From positions 26,166,038-26,230,037 of the forward strand of contig NC_088173.1 in the NCBI RefSeq assembly GCF_028769735.1: DNA of 64,000 nucleotides. Direction: 5' to 3'. Origin of the DNA: Zonotrichia leucophrys gambelii. Lineage: Eukaryota > Chordata > Aves > Passeriformes > Passerellidae. Of this stretch, positions 40,990 through 52,420 are shown one piece after another. The position numbers were made by a program, and so were the translations under genes. Positions within the stretch are counted from its first letter, which is position 1; every line of letters starts with the position of its first letter. The notes under the pieces are model-generated. The model was not told the origin of the DNA. It saw nothing but the letters and a program-made list of their open reading frames with translations, and did not search any database.

Positions 40990-41002
40990 ATGAGCCCGGC
41001 AG
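40990..41002 (+). CDS. BANK1: BANK1 coding exon 1 (start codon plus four codons), partial CDS
   Basis: Thirteen coding bases encode Met-Ser-Pro-Ala plus the first base of a split Glu codon, followed by a donor (CAG|gtcggt, GT at 41003). The exon was chosen because it sits inside the only CpG island, has G at -3 of the ATG, and ends with one base of a codon. That is exactly the phase exon 2 requires (G|AA gives Glu before Asn-Thr-Lys-Asp). An in-frame TAG at 40870-40872 with no later upstream ATG fixes this as the first AUG in that frame. As I recall, the human first exon encodes a longer Pro/Gly-rich stretch of about 24 residues, so this N-terminus looks shortened. The alternative is a non-coding exon 1 or another first exon; RNA evidence would settle it. 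Confidence 0.72.
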
Positions 41003-44000
41003 GTCGGTGCGGGGCGGGTTGTGAGGGCGGGGAGGTCCCACACGGTGTTGTGTCCCGGTGCGGTGCTGCGGGTGGAGACCTTGCCCTTGAGAGTAGCCCT
41101 CAAGTGCAAGCTCTGGTCTTGTCTTGTCTCTCTGGTGCATCTCTCATGGTGTCACAGTACCGACGTAGCTTTGCTGAAGAGGAGGAGATGTAGCGCCAAG
41201 AAGTTGGGAAATTAAAGAATAAAAGTTGTATTAGCAATGTTAATTCGGTATGTGTGTACCTCCTCTGAATTGGCTCGTCATGTGTTGTGTCATTAATTAA
41301 AATGGATCATCCTCTTGCAGTGTCTCAGCTCTCCATATGGGATCCAGCCTGGAGTGTTCAGCAAAACCGTGCTAGACTTTGCACTGGAATATTAATTCCT
41401 TGTTTATGCTTTTATTGGTGTTTATTGCAATATCTGGGTGCCTCGAAGCTGTTAGTGTGTATTTTGTTACTTCCTTGGTAGTGTTGGAACACGTTATCCC
41501 ATTGACTGGTGGAAAAATGTGATGAAAAGTTAAAATTACTTCTGAAGTCCTCATGTAAATCAGAGGCAGCCCTTAATCTGAACCAGAAACCTGTGACTCC
41601 ATGTCCCTGTGTCCCAGTCATGTGCCCTTATTCACAGAAATACTGTCTATTTATGGCTCCCATTTCCTTCATGTGTCTTTGCAAGGCTCAGCAACACTTA
41701 AATCAAGCCAGTGACTGCCAAGCTGGGCACTCAATAAAAAGGAAATGAAAGACATGTAGCAGGATACCAGAGGTTTGACTGACTTGCTTGCAGGGAGATC
41801 AGGCTTATTTTCTTATTTTTGTGACTCTTTTATTAGATGGGACAATATTTTATCCTCATTTTCTGAATGAGGAATCAAGAAAGAGAAGTCTGAGAGCCTG
41901 AGTCTGAAAAGGTGACTCAATGCTTTGTTTTTCTGTTCTAGTTCATCAATTTAAATTACTGCTTCCAATGTCAAGACAGGTTTTTTACCAAGTACTTTAT
42001 ATTTTGGATCATTTTATAACATCTGACTAACTGCATTAGTTATTAGTTATTAAATGCAGCTTTGTAATGATGTTAGCTTTGCAAGCCATCTTTACCTACT
42101 ACTCTCATTATACAGATAAAAACACCAGGGAACAAAGGCAGAATGATTTTTCCAGCTGTTTTATAATAAGTTAGTTGTAGATAAAATATCAAAACTCAGT
42201 ACTGTTTTGCTTTCTACCTAAGGCTGGTGGTGAAATGGGTATGGTTATTGTACTGGTTGTTTTCTGTCTAGATCCAACATCCAGTACTGCAAGTTTCTTT
42301 AAAGAAGAAAGCTGCATATATGAGCAAAACTATACTTAATAGCATTTCCAAATATGCATATGCTATCCCAATTATTAGGCAAACTGATGTTTGAGGATGT
42401 GAGCACTCAGCAGGGCAGTATTCTGATAATGACAGAAGTAGGCTCAGTGATCATTCTGTATCAATGACAGGATACCACTGTGCATGACCTGGGGGCATAT
42501 AGTTTGGAGTCTGGATCTTGGTGAATAAAGGCAGTCAAATCCTGAGTATGCATGTGAAATAGCTGGAGTAATTGCTGAGTAAATATGTAAAAACACCAAA
42601 GAGGGATGGCTGCTTTCCCAGCTGCTACTCGCAGCCAGTTCCACACATTGGCAGGGGAACAAGTAACAGTAGGCTCAGCCAGCAGAGGATGCACTGGCCT
42701 TCTACTCTGGCATCATTTATCTCTGTCCCTTTTTCAGGTATTGCTCTGCCTAAGCCTCATCCACCTGTGACCTCCACACACAAACCTCTTTCCTGCAGGT
42801 TTGCCAAAGATTCAAACCTTTCTTTTACAGAAAGAGGTCTGTTGTCCATAATGGTGCATAGAGGTCTGTTTTCTCCTGATGGAACAGCATCTGCGAGGTA
42901 CTGAGGTTGCTTCAGGTGGATTGCCCAAGGCCTAGTCAAGCTCAAATCTAAAAGCTGTTTGGGATGCTTGGTGGGACAGACAGGCTTGTTACATGTCAGG
43001 ACTCTGTAAAATACCCTAACCTAGATGAATGTTATGCAAATTCCATTAAAGCTGCTGTAGTTGGTAGAGATAAAACATCTGTAATGCATGATCTTTGATG
43101 ATATCTGCCTTCCTTTTGAGACAGGAGGCACTGACAGGATAACTTCATTGCTATGCCATATTGGAGTCATCACTCCTCTCCACACTCAGGAATGTAATTA
43201 TCTTCATTGAGGTCTTTCCTTGGGTGTCCTTTACTTACACACTGGACATTTTTTTCTCTTCAGCTGTTTCTGGGTCAATGTTTATGTAAGTGGTGTTCTG
43301 GGAGGGAATCTAGACAAGTAATACTTGATTTTTGTTTTTCTCAAGAATTAGGGAGTGCTTAAATTTTTAGTAGTAAATGATTTTCAGCTCCTTCACTTTT
43401 AGGGAAAAACAAGAGTTCTCAGACGATGATTTGATTCAAAATCCAGGAGATCTAGAGGTGGAGTTCTGAAGCAATTCAGTAATACCATCATAATATTAAT
43501 GTTAATATTCAATATTAATTATTAAATGATATTAATATTATTAATAATGTATTTGTAATTTGAGTATCAAAGAAGCCAGAACTGAAGTACCTCGAAGCTA
43601 TAATTTGCCTTTGGAAGTGTTGGGATGCTCATTCAGATTCAAAAGTTTATCCTTACAAGCTTTGTTCCTTATGCTGATCCTCTCCCATTGTGTTGCAAGC
43701 AGCAATTACTGAAGTTTGCATAGAAGCAATTGATCACCCACATTTGAAAAATTGTAGCACTGATACCACTGGTGTTGTGATAAAGGCGAAAGAAAGCAGC
43801 AATCTCAGTTTCTTACAGGAAGAACATTTGTGCCCAGGGACTCAAAACCCACAGTGTGACTCTTTCCCTGTCTGTGTATCTCTTGAAGCTGGTCTTTGAG
43901 GATTTGATTAGTTTATATACACCTTTATTTGCTGGTAGTTAATAAAGAATGTTTTATATCCTCTAACAAGCTTGAGCACCCCAATGTAAACAGCAGCAAT

Positions 44001-46829
44001 GGTTTCTGATATAATTACATCCCCCAGGGAGGTCCAGTGATTTCTGACTATTGTTAAAGAAATAAAGTTGTCCTGGCCTTTTTTATAAATCAAAGTCAGA
44101 CTACTGCAATGTGATTAAAAAGAGCCCTGTGTTTTAATAAATGTAAACAAAAATAATAATTTCAGAATGGTATTGAAAATATTTTTTTGAAACCATTGTG
44201 AAGGAAGACAGGGAGGGAGTCATAAATACCAAGATTTAAACTGGAATCTATTTCATGTAATGATATTGATGTTCACTTAGTGTTTATTGGCTCCCTCCAT
44301 TGTAAAAAAGCAAGGCTTTGTATGAAGCCACAGTGGATAATTTATCACAGGCCTGACAGTTAAAGCAAACTGGTTTTACCATCCCCATCATTACTTTGTT
44401 TTTTAACATTTCTGTGAGCTTTTGTGTACAGTTAGGTAAGAAGAGTTCCACACTTGTTTGACACTGAGGCTGTTCAAGCAGCGGTACAGCTGAGTTTGGA
44501 AAGCACACATTTACATTTGGACCACATGCTTAACAGATGGAAAGGACTTGAAATTTTACACAGGTGTTTATAAATAGCTGCAGTCTGTGGCTAAGGTTCA
44601 CTGCTGTTGCTTCTGTTGCTGTAAGAAATAAAGAATTCATGTAAGACCATGAAACTGAAATGCAGTGCCTTTGTCAAGTTTCATAGTTTTTTCTCTGTAC
44701 CTACTGGTAAACTCACTTCAAGTGAGTTATGTAATCTTGCAGGTTTTCATAGCTGAAAAAAATGTATGACTGAAAACAAATGTATGGCTGTGTCTAGTCT
44801 TTCTGCTGGAGAGTACCACAGCTTCTGTCCAGCCCTGCATCCCTGAGTTTCCTTTCTGGGGAAACCAACATCAGAAAGGAGGCTTTCCTGGTTGTCAGAG
44901 TTTTGCCCTGACACCAAGTTAAGGTGAATCTAAATGGAGCAACTGGATCTAAGAGCTGACACCTGGTCCTAGATCCCCTACTCTAGACATGCATAAAAGA
45001 CTTTCCTTGCAAGAAATAATGTCAGACTAAAATATAAACAATCCCCTGTCCCCAAACCTGACTGAGACCCTGTCACATACAGTTCAGTTTATGTCTAGAT
45101 GTGCTTTATCCTCCACATTTCTCAGCACTGGGGAATGTGTTGTGCCTCTCAAACAAAGCAAGGTATTTTCATGTAAAAATGTAATGAAGTATATTTTGTA
45201 ATGTAATGAGGAATATTTTCACTCACTATTTATTGTTATACGTGCTTCCAATTAAAAAGAAAATACAAAACCCAAACCCAAAAAGAAATATTAAATTTTT
45301 TAGTTGTTCTCTCTACAGGGCAATTGTTAAATCATAAAGAATAAATAATTCAAGTTTGTTTACTGTAGTCAGTATAAAGTGGTGTTTGCCTGTTTGTTTT
45401 TAATATTAGAGGAACAATTGTAATAACAAGCATTATTTATTTTCAAGTGGAAAATATAAAAAATTCTAGAAGCTTTGGGAAAAACAGAACAATGAATAGA
45501 ATGACATTTATGAATTAAACTTTTAAGAAATAAGGTAATATATGCTAAGCATATAGTGTACCTTTCTGTTTTTCATAATTTTCATTTATTTGTGAAACAT
45601 TTACAGTTTAAATAGATGAAAGAAAAAAATTATAGTATGCCTGGAATGAATTGAACATGGACAATTTTTAGTCATTTGAAGACTGAAAAGAAAAGCCTTA
45701 ATTTAAGCAGTGCTGTGTCCTCTGTAAAAATGAAAGGCTAAATACAGTACAGGCTTCAAAGGAGTTTATTGCTAATATGCTAGTGAGCATTAAATGAAAA
45801 CAAGCAGTACTTTAATCAGAGGCCACAAGTGTGGTGTTCCTCTGCTTTATTAAAATTTGTGATTGAAAAGACGTGAGCACTTGCTTTTTGTTAAATTATA
45901 ATATGCATGGCCACAGAAATAAATTGCTTAAATGAACAAAACCATATTAACAGCAGAAACCAGATCTTCTGAGTTCGATTAGGTTGCCTTTAAAAATATG
46001 AAATACTGTGGGAAACTAGCAAATATGCAGTATTAAGTATAAAGCCCTTCAAGAAAAAATTATTTTCCTAAGGTAATTTATTAGTAAAATTCTTTTGCAA
46101 TGTTTGCAGCAGCATTCCTGCAGTTCAGTTGTGATTGTGTGCTGCTGGCCAGGATTGTGTGCTTGGGCTGGTGTATAAAAACTCCCAAGAAGGTGGCCAG
46201 TGTATCTCACCTTGTACAAGCCTAGAACAACTTGTTCCCATTGTAAACTCAGTTTAGAGGGGCATTTTAAGAGGGAAACAAAAAGTCCTCTGAAAAATGA
46301 CTATTTGATCATTATTTTTCAACTGCCTTTTGTCTGAGAGAACTGAAACAAACAATTCATGTGAGTTAGAGTCTCTATTCAAGTTTACTTCAAACTGAGG
46401 GAGGGTGAGAGCCCACATGCAGCAGGGGCAGGGGCTGGAGAGGAGGCTGAGTGAGCCCTTCCAGGAGATGGTTAGAAAGGCATCTCAGATATACAAAAGA
46501 TATGAAAGAAGGAATGAAGGAGAGGTAAAGGTACTGGCAAGGATAATGGCACAGTTTTTACAATCCTTGATGGGATAAAGTGCAGGGACCCCAGGACCAA
46601 AGGGATGGACACAGGAACTTCTCTGTCTAATATGAATTTCATGCCAAAGGGGGAACAATTTTTCAAATGTTCTTTTGGTAAGTGGGAAAGACAAACAGGT
46701 GCATTTTATTCAACCACTATTGGTGAATGTGTGTGCTTTATTTTCATAGCTGCCTTTGCCCATTCCCTTCAAACACATTGTACAGGATTGGGAAAGGCCA
46801 GGAAGAATGAGATATAAAGAGTAAGTTGG
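41003..46829 (+). other. BANK1: BANK1 intron 1, first part
   Basis: Begins with donor gtcggt inside the CpG island and becomes AT-rich after about 41080. It contains an octamer motif ATGCAAAT at 43034-43041 and an AT-only simple stretch at 43491-43550. No exon or repeat family is recognised. Short frames here lack splice context. Confidence 0.6.
43491..43550. repeat. AT-rich simple sequence, TAATATT-type
   Basis: A 60-bp run composed almost only of A and T with repeated TAATATTAAT motifs, partly self-complementary. Confidence 0.85.
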
Positions 46830-47350
46830 CTTGTGTCCACTGAGTTGTTTTGTAGGCATGCTGTTTGTGGTAATTAGGTGGCTGAGCCTCATCCCCAATG
46901 GGCACAGCTGTGAGCAGCAGGTGAGCAGCACTGACAGCAGTGATCCATGGAGGGCCTGGGGCACTGACCCATCACCAAAGGGAACAGAGGGCACACCGGT
47001 GCAATGCATGGACAATGAGGGTATAAAAGGCTGGGCTGAAGAGCAAGAAGGGTGGATGCTTGCAGCTTTCTGGAGTAATGTTACTCTGTATGGGCAGATG
47101 CTTGAAGTCTTCTGATGGGGTATGGTGTTGTTCTGTGTGGGTGAATACTTAAAGCCTTCTAAAATTGTGTGGTGATACTCTGTGTGTTGTGGCCATCTCA
47201 ACTGTGATGTATGCTGCGACACTGTTTTTTACTTTTTCTTTGTGTAACAATGTTTATTGCTTTTGGTTTTTTGGGTTTTTTTAACCCAGTTTAAGACTCT
47301 GTACTGATTGGGTGCAGCAAAACTGAACGGCTGCCATGAGCCAGGTGAGT
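46830..47350 (+). mobile_element. LTR-like block (possible endogenous retrovirus LTR) with TATA box and donor
   Basis: A GC-richer segment within intron 1 holds TATAAAA at 47022-47028. It is followed by about three diverged copies of a 42-48 bp unit (starting near 47055, 47097 and 47143, each beginning GATGCTT or GAATACTT and ending around TCTGT.TGGG). A short ATG-containing segment then ends in a near-consensus donor (CCAG|gtgagt, GT at 47345-47346). TATA box, transcribed repeats and downstream donor resemble a U3-R-U5 arrangement. No flanking second LTR, primer-binding site, target duplication or viral gene was identified, so both the assignment and the edges are tentative. Other unique intronic sequence remains possible. 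Confidence 0.35.
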
Positions 47351-47544
47351 TTTTTGGCTTGCTCAGATCCTGCTGCTGAGGAAATTACTCTGTGAGAAGA
47401 AGATGAAGGGAGGGACTAGGTTGGGAGGGAAGCTGTGGGAGAGTCTGCTTTGTATCCCTCACCAGCTAGCCTGGTAATGATGTGATGTGGGGTGCTGCAG
47501 GCTGCTCCTCACTAAGAGCTGAAGGGGCAGAACATCAGGGGTTG

Positions 47545-47625
47545 CTTGAGGTCACACAGGTTACTTGAGATCATTTTTCCTGACTTGAGGTCACTGGAGT
47601 CCCTGGTAGGGAACACTTGAGGTCA
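47545..47625 (+). promoter_or_regulatory. Cluster of four CTTGAGGTCA-type nuclear-receptor half-sites
   Basis: CTTGAGGTCA occurs at 47545-47554, 47584-47593 and 47616-47625, and the variant CTTGAGATCA at 47564-47573. AGGTCA is the core half-site of many nuclear receptors. The iteration may simply reflect a decayed tandem repeat. No binding is shown. Confidence 0.4.
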
Positions 47626-49089
47626 TTTGGGCTGACTTGGACAGGAAGCCCCCTTAGTCCAGATGCTGCCTTTGGTCTTTGCTGTTTGTAGCATTCGACC
47701 AGGACAGCAGAGACAGCAGTCAGGACAGCTGGACATGTGTGGGCCTATCATACTCAGGTCAAGGTCTCTAACTCTCTGGAGGTTTGTACTTCTCAGCTGG
47801 AAGAAAAGGATGGCAGGCTTCAGTTCTCAGTAGCCATAGCAAGGAGCTCTAGTGATTCATGGACTAATATGAACTGTCATTGTCTACTTTATTCCCTTTA
47901 TTTACTTGCCATTCCTGGTGCAGGGACCAGATGTGAAAAAATCAGGAGGGGCTGTTTCAAGTGTTCCTGGTTGGTAGGAAGGGTTAAATTAATGATAACT
48001 AGTGTTTGTAAAAAGGCAAATTGAGACAGAAGAAGAGGAGGGATTGACAGGAAAGCTAATGCCTTTCTAAACAATTTGATGGGTGAAGGTGTGTGTTACT
48101 GTCTTTGAAATGGGTCTTCATGTCTCTACTGACTCTGGGCTGCAGGTTGATTGCTGAGCCCAGGCAGCTTGGCTGCTCGAACAGACATGGGTCTGCACAA
48201 GCCAGAGTTTCTGAACACTGAGGTAGAGTAGTAGGTTCAAGGGGGGATATGTGGTAGGTGGTTGGGGAGGGCTATATCTTCCTGGGGCCCCAGCCAGTAG
48301 GGAAAGGAAGAAGACACCATGTGGCTGAGAGTTTGGGATCAAAGGAGGCTGTGGCCTCCAAAACCTTGAGAGAGAAAACCCCGTGTGCATGTGCCCCAGT
48401 GGAATCTCTCCCTTTATTTGTTTATTCAAATAAAATTGCAGGACTCTTGTGTCTCTTTTTTTGCCATAAACCTCTGGCATTTGTGGATTTTCCTGACAAA
48501 AGCAAGGCCTTCAAGTAAGCCAGATAGACTTCCAACATCTTTCTGAGACTCTAAATGATTCTAGCTCTGTCCAGAAAGTAAACTCTGGCAGCTTAATCTT
48601 ACTTGAAGTACCTAAAGGTACTTTGCATTTCAAATTCATCTGAATCTTTTAAACAGTATTTTTTAAAGGTAGGCTTATATTATGAGAACTTTATAAAGAT
48701 TTAATCAAATAATAAGAGTAGTCTTGCTTGGAAAGGATGTTCTATAGTATCTGGAAAATCTAATAAAAATGCACAAAACTCAATATACCTTTTTTCCTCC
48801 ACCCCCCTGAGATGTCTGTTTGTAGATATTTCACTGAGTCTCTGGTTGCTGTAGACTTCCTACCTCTAAACATGGAATGCTAATTCCCCAGCCTAGTGTG
48901 TCTCAGAATAACTCTATTTAATCAACAAAGCCTTGTTGCTGTGCACTATCAAAGGAAATTTTGCCAGTGTTTTAAATCAGAACTTTAAGGTTCTTATACA
49001 TGCTTTCTAGTTTTGCAACACAGTAATCTTATTGAAACTTTCAAATGTGTTTCTCTCCCATATCAATTCCATTCCCTGTTCAAAACTAG
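47626..49089 (+). other. BANK1: BANK1 intron 1, middle part
   Basis: Contains a GC-richer segment (about 48120-48480) ending in an inverted repeat around a polyadenylation-like signal (TTTATTTG-6 bp-CAAATAAA, 48413-48434). This could be another piece of an old retroelement, but I cannot assign it. No exon is recognised. Confidence 0.4.
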
Positions 49090-49134
49090 CTATTTCAGAG
49101 GAGGCCAAATCTAATTTGGCCTCGAATGAAATAG
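49090..49134. repeat. 45-bp imperfect palindrome (hairpin-forming)
   Basis: Inner arms GAGGCCAAAT (49101-49110) and ATTTGGCCTC (49114-49123) pair perfectly around a 3-base spacer. Outer arms CTATTTCA (49090-49097) and TGAAATAG (49127-49134) also pair. The arms are separated by mismatched GAG and GAA. Eighteen of 21 positions per arm are paired. No matching repeat family is recognised. Confidence 0.92.
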
Positions 49135-52100
49135 TCTGTAATGATTGAATTGGGGGAAAATGTATTTTCAGTGGAAGTTTAGGCCAGATCCTACATTTAA
49201 CAGTTTGGAAGCAGAAGAATTTTCTGCTTAAAGGGTACATTCAGGATAGTTCCATTTTAATTTTCTGCTAGTGTTCTTGCCAAGCTATTGTCAGCTGGTT
49301 TTCTAAGAGTTTAAAAACAGTTATGTTTCATTGGCAAGCTTACAGCCTGTATTTCAACACTGATACTTATAGAATTCATTAAAATGGCAAGCCATGTTTC
49401 TGTATCTTAGCTTGTAAATATGTAATATATGCCATAGTTTTTGTACTCCCACATGCTGTTAAGTCCATGCTCATTTTGAATGACATGTATAATAATAAGT
49501 AGCGTTCATTTTGAACACAACCATGCCTTAAATAATACAGTTAAAAGGCAGAACTATCCTTTTAAACTGTGACAACTCATTCATTGGCTGTAACATTTTG
49601 GAGACTTCTGTGAAAAGTTTTTTTATCAGAAATCGAGGGTTGAACATTAACCTAAAATACTTAAAATATTACAAAAGTCAATTACACTAATTTATTTCTC
49701 ACCACAATTATGCCACAGATGAGCATTGTAACATTTGAATTTCCAGGTATACGTGCTCTCCCCTAAACAATCTGTTTTGCTTAATAAGTGAAAAAGTTTT
49801 CACTTTTGTGTAACAAAAAACCAATCCAGTACTGGATAAATGATAGTTTAGGATCTAAGTCTTTATCAAAGTAGTAGAATTCTTTAGAGGAGTGTTTCCA
49901 AACTTAAGTTCCTCTACTTTTATAGGTATTTATTTCTTACTGAAAGATCAGAAGGATGAGAGGAGGTGTAAGCACTGTCATTTTTTGAAATTGACTTTTG
50001 AGCATGTTGTTCTGTTTGTGGATATTTCTCTTCTCGGTATATTGCTAAAATCTGGATCACTGAATTTTGATATCATAATGAGAATTTAATTTAAGAAATG
50101 TTTCATATTTTTGTGGTCCTGATTAGCCAGGCTGGGTACCTGCAAGGGCATTAAACACTACAGGAGGGTATAGCTCTCCAGTCTGTCCCATCTATAGAGT
50201 CAGTAGAAGTTGCTATGCTCAGGTGTCTCCTGAGACACCTGCTTTGGCACAAGTGTGCCCAAGAGAGTGGGAGCTCAACCTCATGCTCATGTTTAGTGTG
50301 CTCTAGCACTGAGTGGGTGTGGGCAGGGAGCACTCTAAGAACTTTGTTTCCTAATGCTGCAAGGCTACTTCCACGTTGGTAAGTGGTGTTCCCTGCTAAA
50401 CAGGATGTGCAGAGCTCAGCAGTGGGGCCTGAGAGCTGTGCAAGGTGCATTGAAGAGAGGTTGTTTTAGACTCGCTCTGGTCTGGTCCCATGGCCTTTGC
50501 AGGCAGTGCATGTGAGGGGTGATTCTGAACATTTGAGATGTTTGTGCAGTTATCATGTTCATCTGCATTAAATGGAAAATGGAACAGGCAGAATAAACTC
50601 CAGAGATGGAAAATTAAAACTGCACATTGTTTTTCATACCTTTACCAAATGAGCACGTGGTTATTGCTGAGCAGCTGGCACTTGGTAGTGTGTTAAACTG
50701 TGGGATCCTGAGGAGTCTTACATTAGACACTAATGAAATACAAGTGCAGTGACCATGGTGATAGACCTATGATGGCATCTGCCTGTTTAATTTTTATATG
50801 TTTCTTTTTTCTGAATGCTCAAGAGGAAAGTAAAAATGTAGTTATCCAGATTTGGTTGAACAACAAGGGACTTGATGATGTAAAAAGCAGGATGCTTCAT
50901 AATTCTTTGGTCCTGGCGTGGCTACCTCAAGCTTCTGAGTTTTACTGTATTTGAACTACACAGGTTCTCTGACTGTAGTGGGAAAAGGTTTATCTTGGTG
51001 TCAAAAACAGTTCAGGACAGGTTTGTTTTCACTTTCTTTTCTGTACCTTTGGAACTAGAAATGGATGATAGTGTGTTTCAAAAGGTGGAAGTACCAGTGA
51101 GATACTTTTCTTCCAGTGTACACAATTGTGTACTACTTTTCCTGTTTCTACCCCACAGTGAGACTATACTGCAATGTAGGGTGGGTATGTATGTATTGTA
51201 TAGTAAATCTGTTTGTAAGAACCTCAACATATAGAATTGGTTTATTTCCAGGAAACATCTTTGTGGTCTGAAGCAGTAGTAGTTATACAAAAATATTTCT
51301 GCAAGGTCTCTCCACTGGAGGAGGACCCAAAATTGTTACCCAGGTAACTCTCCAATTTGTTCTTATTTTAGGACCAGTAATAATTTTGAGAATTTGTTTT
51401 GCAAGGTAGGGGGGAAGGTAATTGTTTGTGTTAAACCTATACTGAGGATGTGTTCTTATTGGAAAAATGTCTTTTGAATCTCATGAAAGCTGCAGCATGC
51501 ATTTGGGAGTCACATTCAATTTTGCAAATACATGGTTAAATTTGTGAAGGCAGGTTGGCATTCATTTAACTAAGCTGCTTGCTTTATCCAATGGACAGAA
51601 ATACAAGTAGTTTCTTATATAGCTGGGCTGTAGAATCTGTCTTAAGGCAGTGGAGAGGAAGCAGGGGTGGGTTTAATATAGAGAAGTCAGCCTTCAACTG
51701 AATTTGTTCCTGAGTGTTTTATTTAGCTTGGTTTTTAACTCGCTGTTAGCTATGTCATTGCTCATTTTTTTGAAGCTGCATGTTTATGTAATTTTCTACT
51801 TCATTTACTTCCTTCTGTGTGCAACATTAGCATGAATGCTGTTAAAAAGTTCAAAACAACTATGAAGTGGTTGTCCACCGCTGATGGGATATTTGTCTTG
51901 GGTTGTTCTGTTGTTAGTGTTTGGGTGTTTTTAGTGACTGTCCTTTATTTGTCAGAAAGGGAGGAAAGAAAAGAGCTAAAACTGGAGGACAATTTCTTCT
52001 ACAGCCTCAAAACTCAGACATGTTATACATCAAACAAAAACTGCTTATCACATTTACTTAAATTTCTGGATGAATGCTCAATTAAATGAGTTGCATTAAA

Positions 52101-52234
52101 ATATGGATTTATAATTGGATTGCAAAAGCAGGAGAAGATCAAGCCATCTAATTTGTGGGATCTCAAAAGCCCTCCCTCAGTACTCTGACTTGTGGCAAAG
52201 GAAGCAGTAGGTTTAGAAACCCAGTATGTGTGGA
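49135..52234 (+). other. BANK1: BANK1 intron 1, no exon recognised
   Basis: AT-rich intronic sequence with one paired E-box palindrome at 50220-50241, listed separately. The frame at 51817-52089 encodes a hydrophobic stretch but has no splice context and no recognisable family. Confidence 0.5.
50220..50241. promoter_or_regulatory. Palindrome with paired CAGGTG/CACCTG E-boxes
   Basis: CAGGTGTCTC-CT-GAGACACCTG is a perfect inverted repeat with a 2-base spacer. Each end carries an E-box of the CAGGTG class, which E2A-type bHLH and ZEB/SNAI zinc-finger proteins recognise. It lies in intron 1 of a B-cell gene. Function is inference only. Confidence 0.4.
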
Positions 52235-52420
52235 TGATACACTGGAACAGGTTGCCCAGAGAAGCTGTTGATGCCCCATAAAAGGAAAGGTTCCCAGCCA
52301 GGTTGGATGGGCCTTTGAACAGCCTGGTGTGGTGGAAGGTGTCCCTGCCCATGGCAGGGTCTGGAAATGAGATGGTCTTAAAGGGTCCTTTCCAATCCAA
52401 ACCATTCGATGACTGCTCTG
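52235..52420 (+). mobile_element. CR1 LINE 3' fragment
   Basis: Sense-strand CR1 phrases are clear: CACTGGAACAGGTTGCCCAG, CAGGTTGGATGGG, GGTGTCCCTGCCCATGGCAG and GGTCCTTTCCAATCCAAACC, ending at ATTCGATGA. Inserted in BANK1 intron 1 in the gene's orientation. Confidence 0.93.

Larger units (their letters stand above)
40560..41080 (+). promoter_or_regulatory. BANK1: CpG island promoter of BANK1
   Basis: This is the only strongly GC-rich, CpG-dense stretch in the window, with sharp AT-rich edges on both sides. It contains a 19-bp minisatellite just before the ATG and two GC-box-like motifs downstream of exon 1: GGGGCGGG at 41011-41018 and GGGCGGGG at 41025-41032. No TATA box is visible, so dispersed initiation typical of CpG-island promoters is expected (inference). 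Several long GC-rich reading frames on both strands here are composition artefacts. Divergent transcription is possible but nothing in the sequence shows it. Confidence 0.8.

Noticed and set aside
40563..41140. Several long GC-rich reading frames on both strands in the CpG island (e.g. 40563-41024 +, 40670-41140 -)
   Set aside because: They read through the 19-bp minisatellite, are Arg/Gly/Pro-rich from composition alone, and are not in the frame that joins BANK1 exon 2.
46710..47222. 170-codon open frame on the minus strand
   Set aside because: It lies antisense in the LTR-like block, includes its internal repeats and has no recognisable protein motif.
51817..52089. 90-codon frame with a transmembrane-like hydrophobic segment in intron 1
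   Set aside because: No acceptor or donor of quality, no family match, and it lies inside the BANK1 intron; weaker than the 22602-22824 case.
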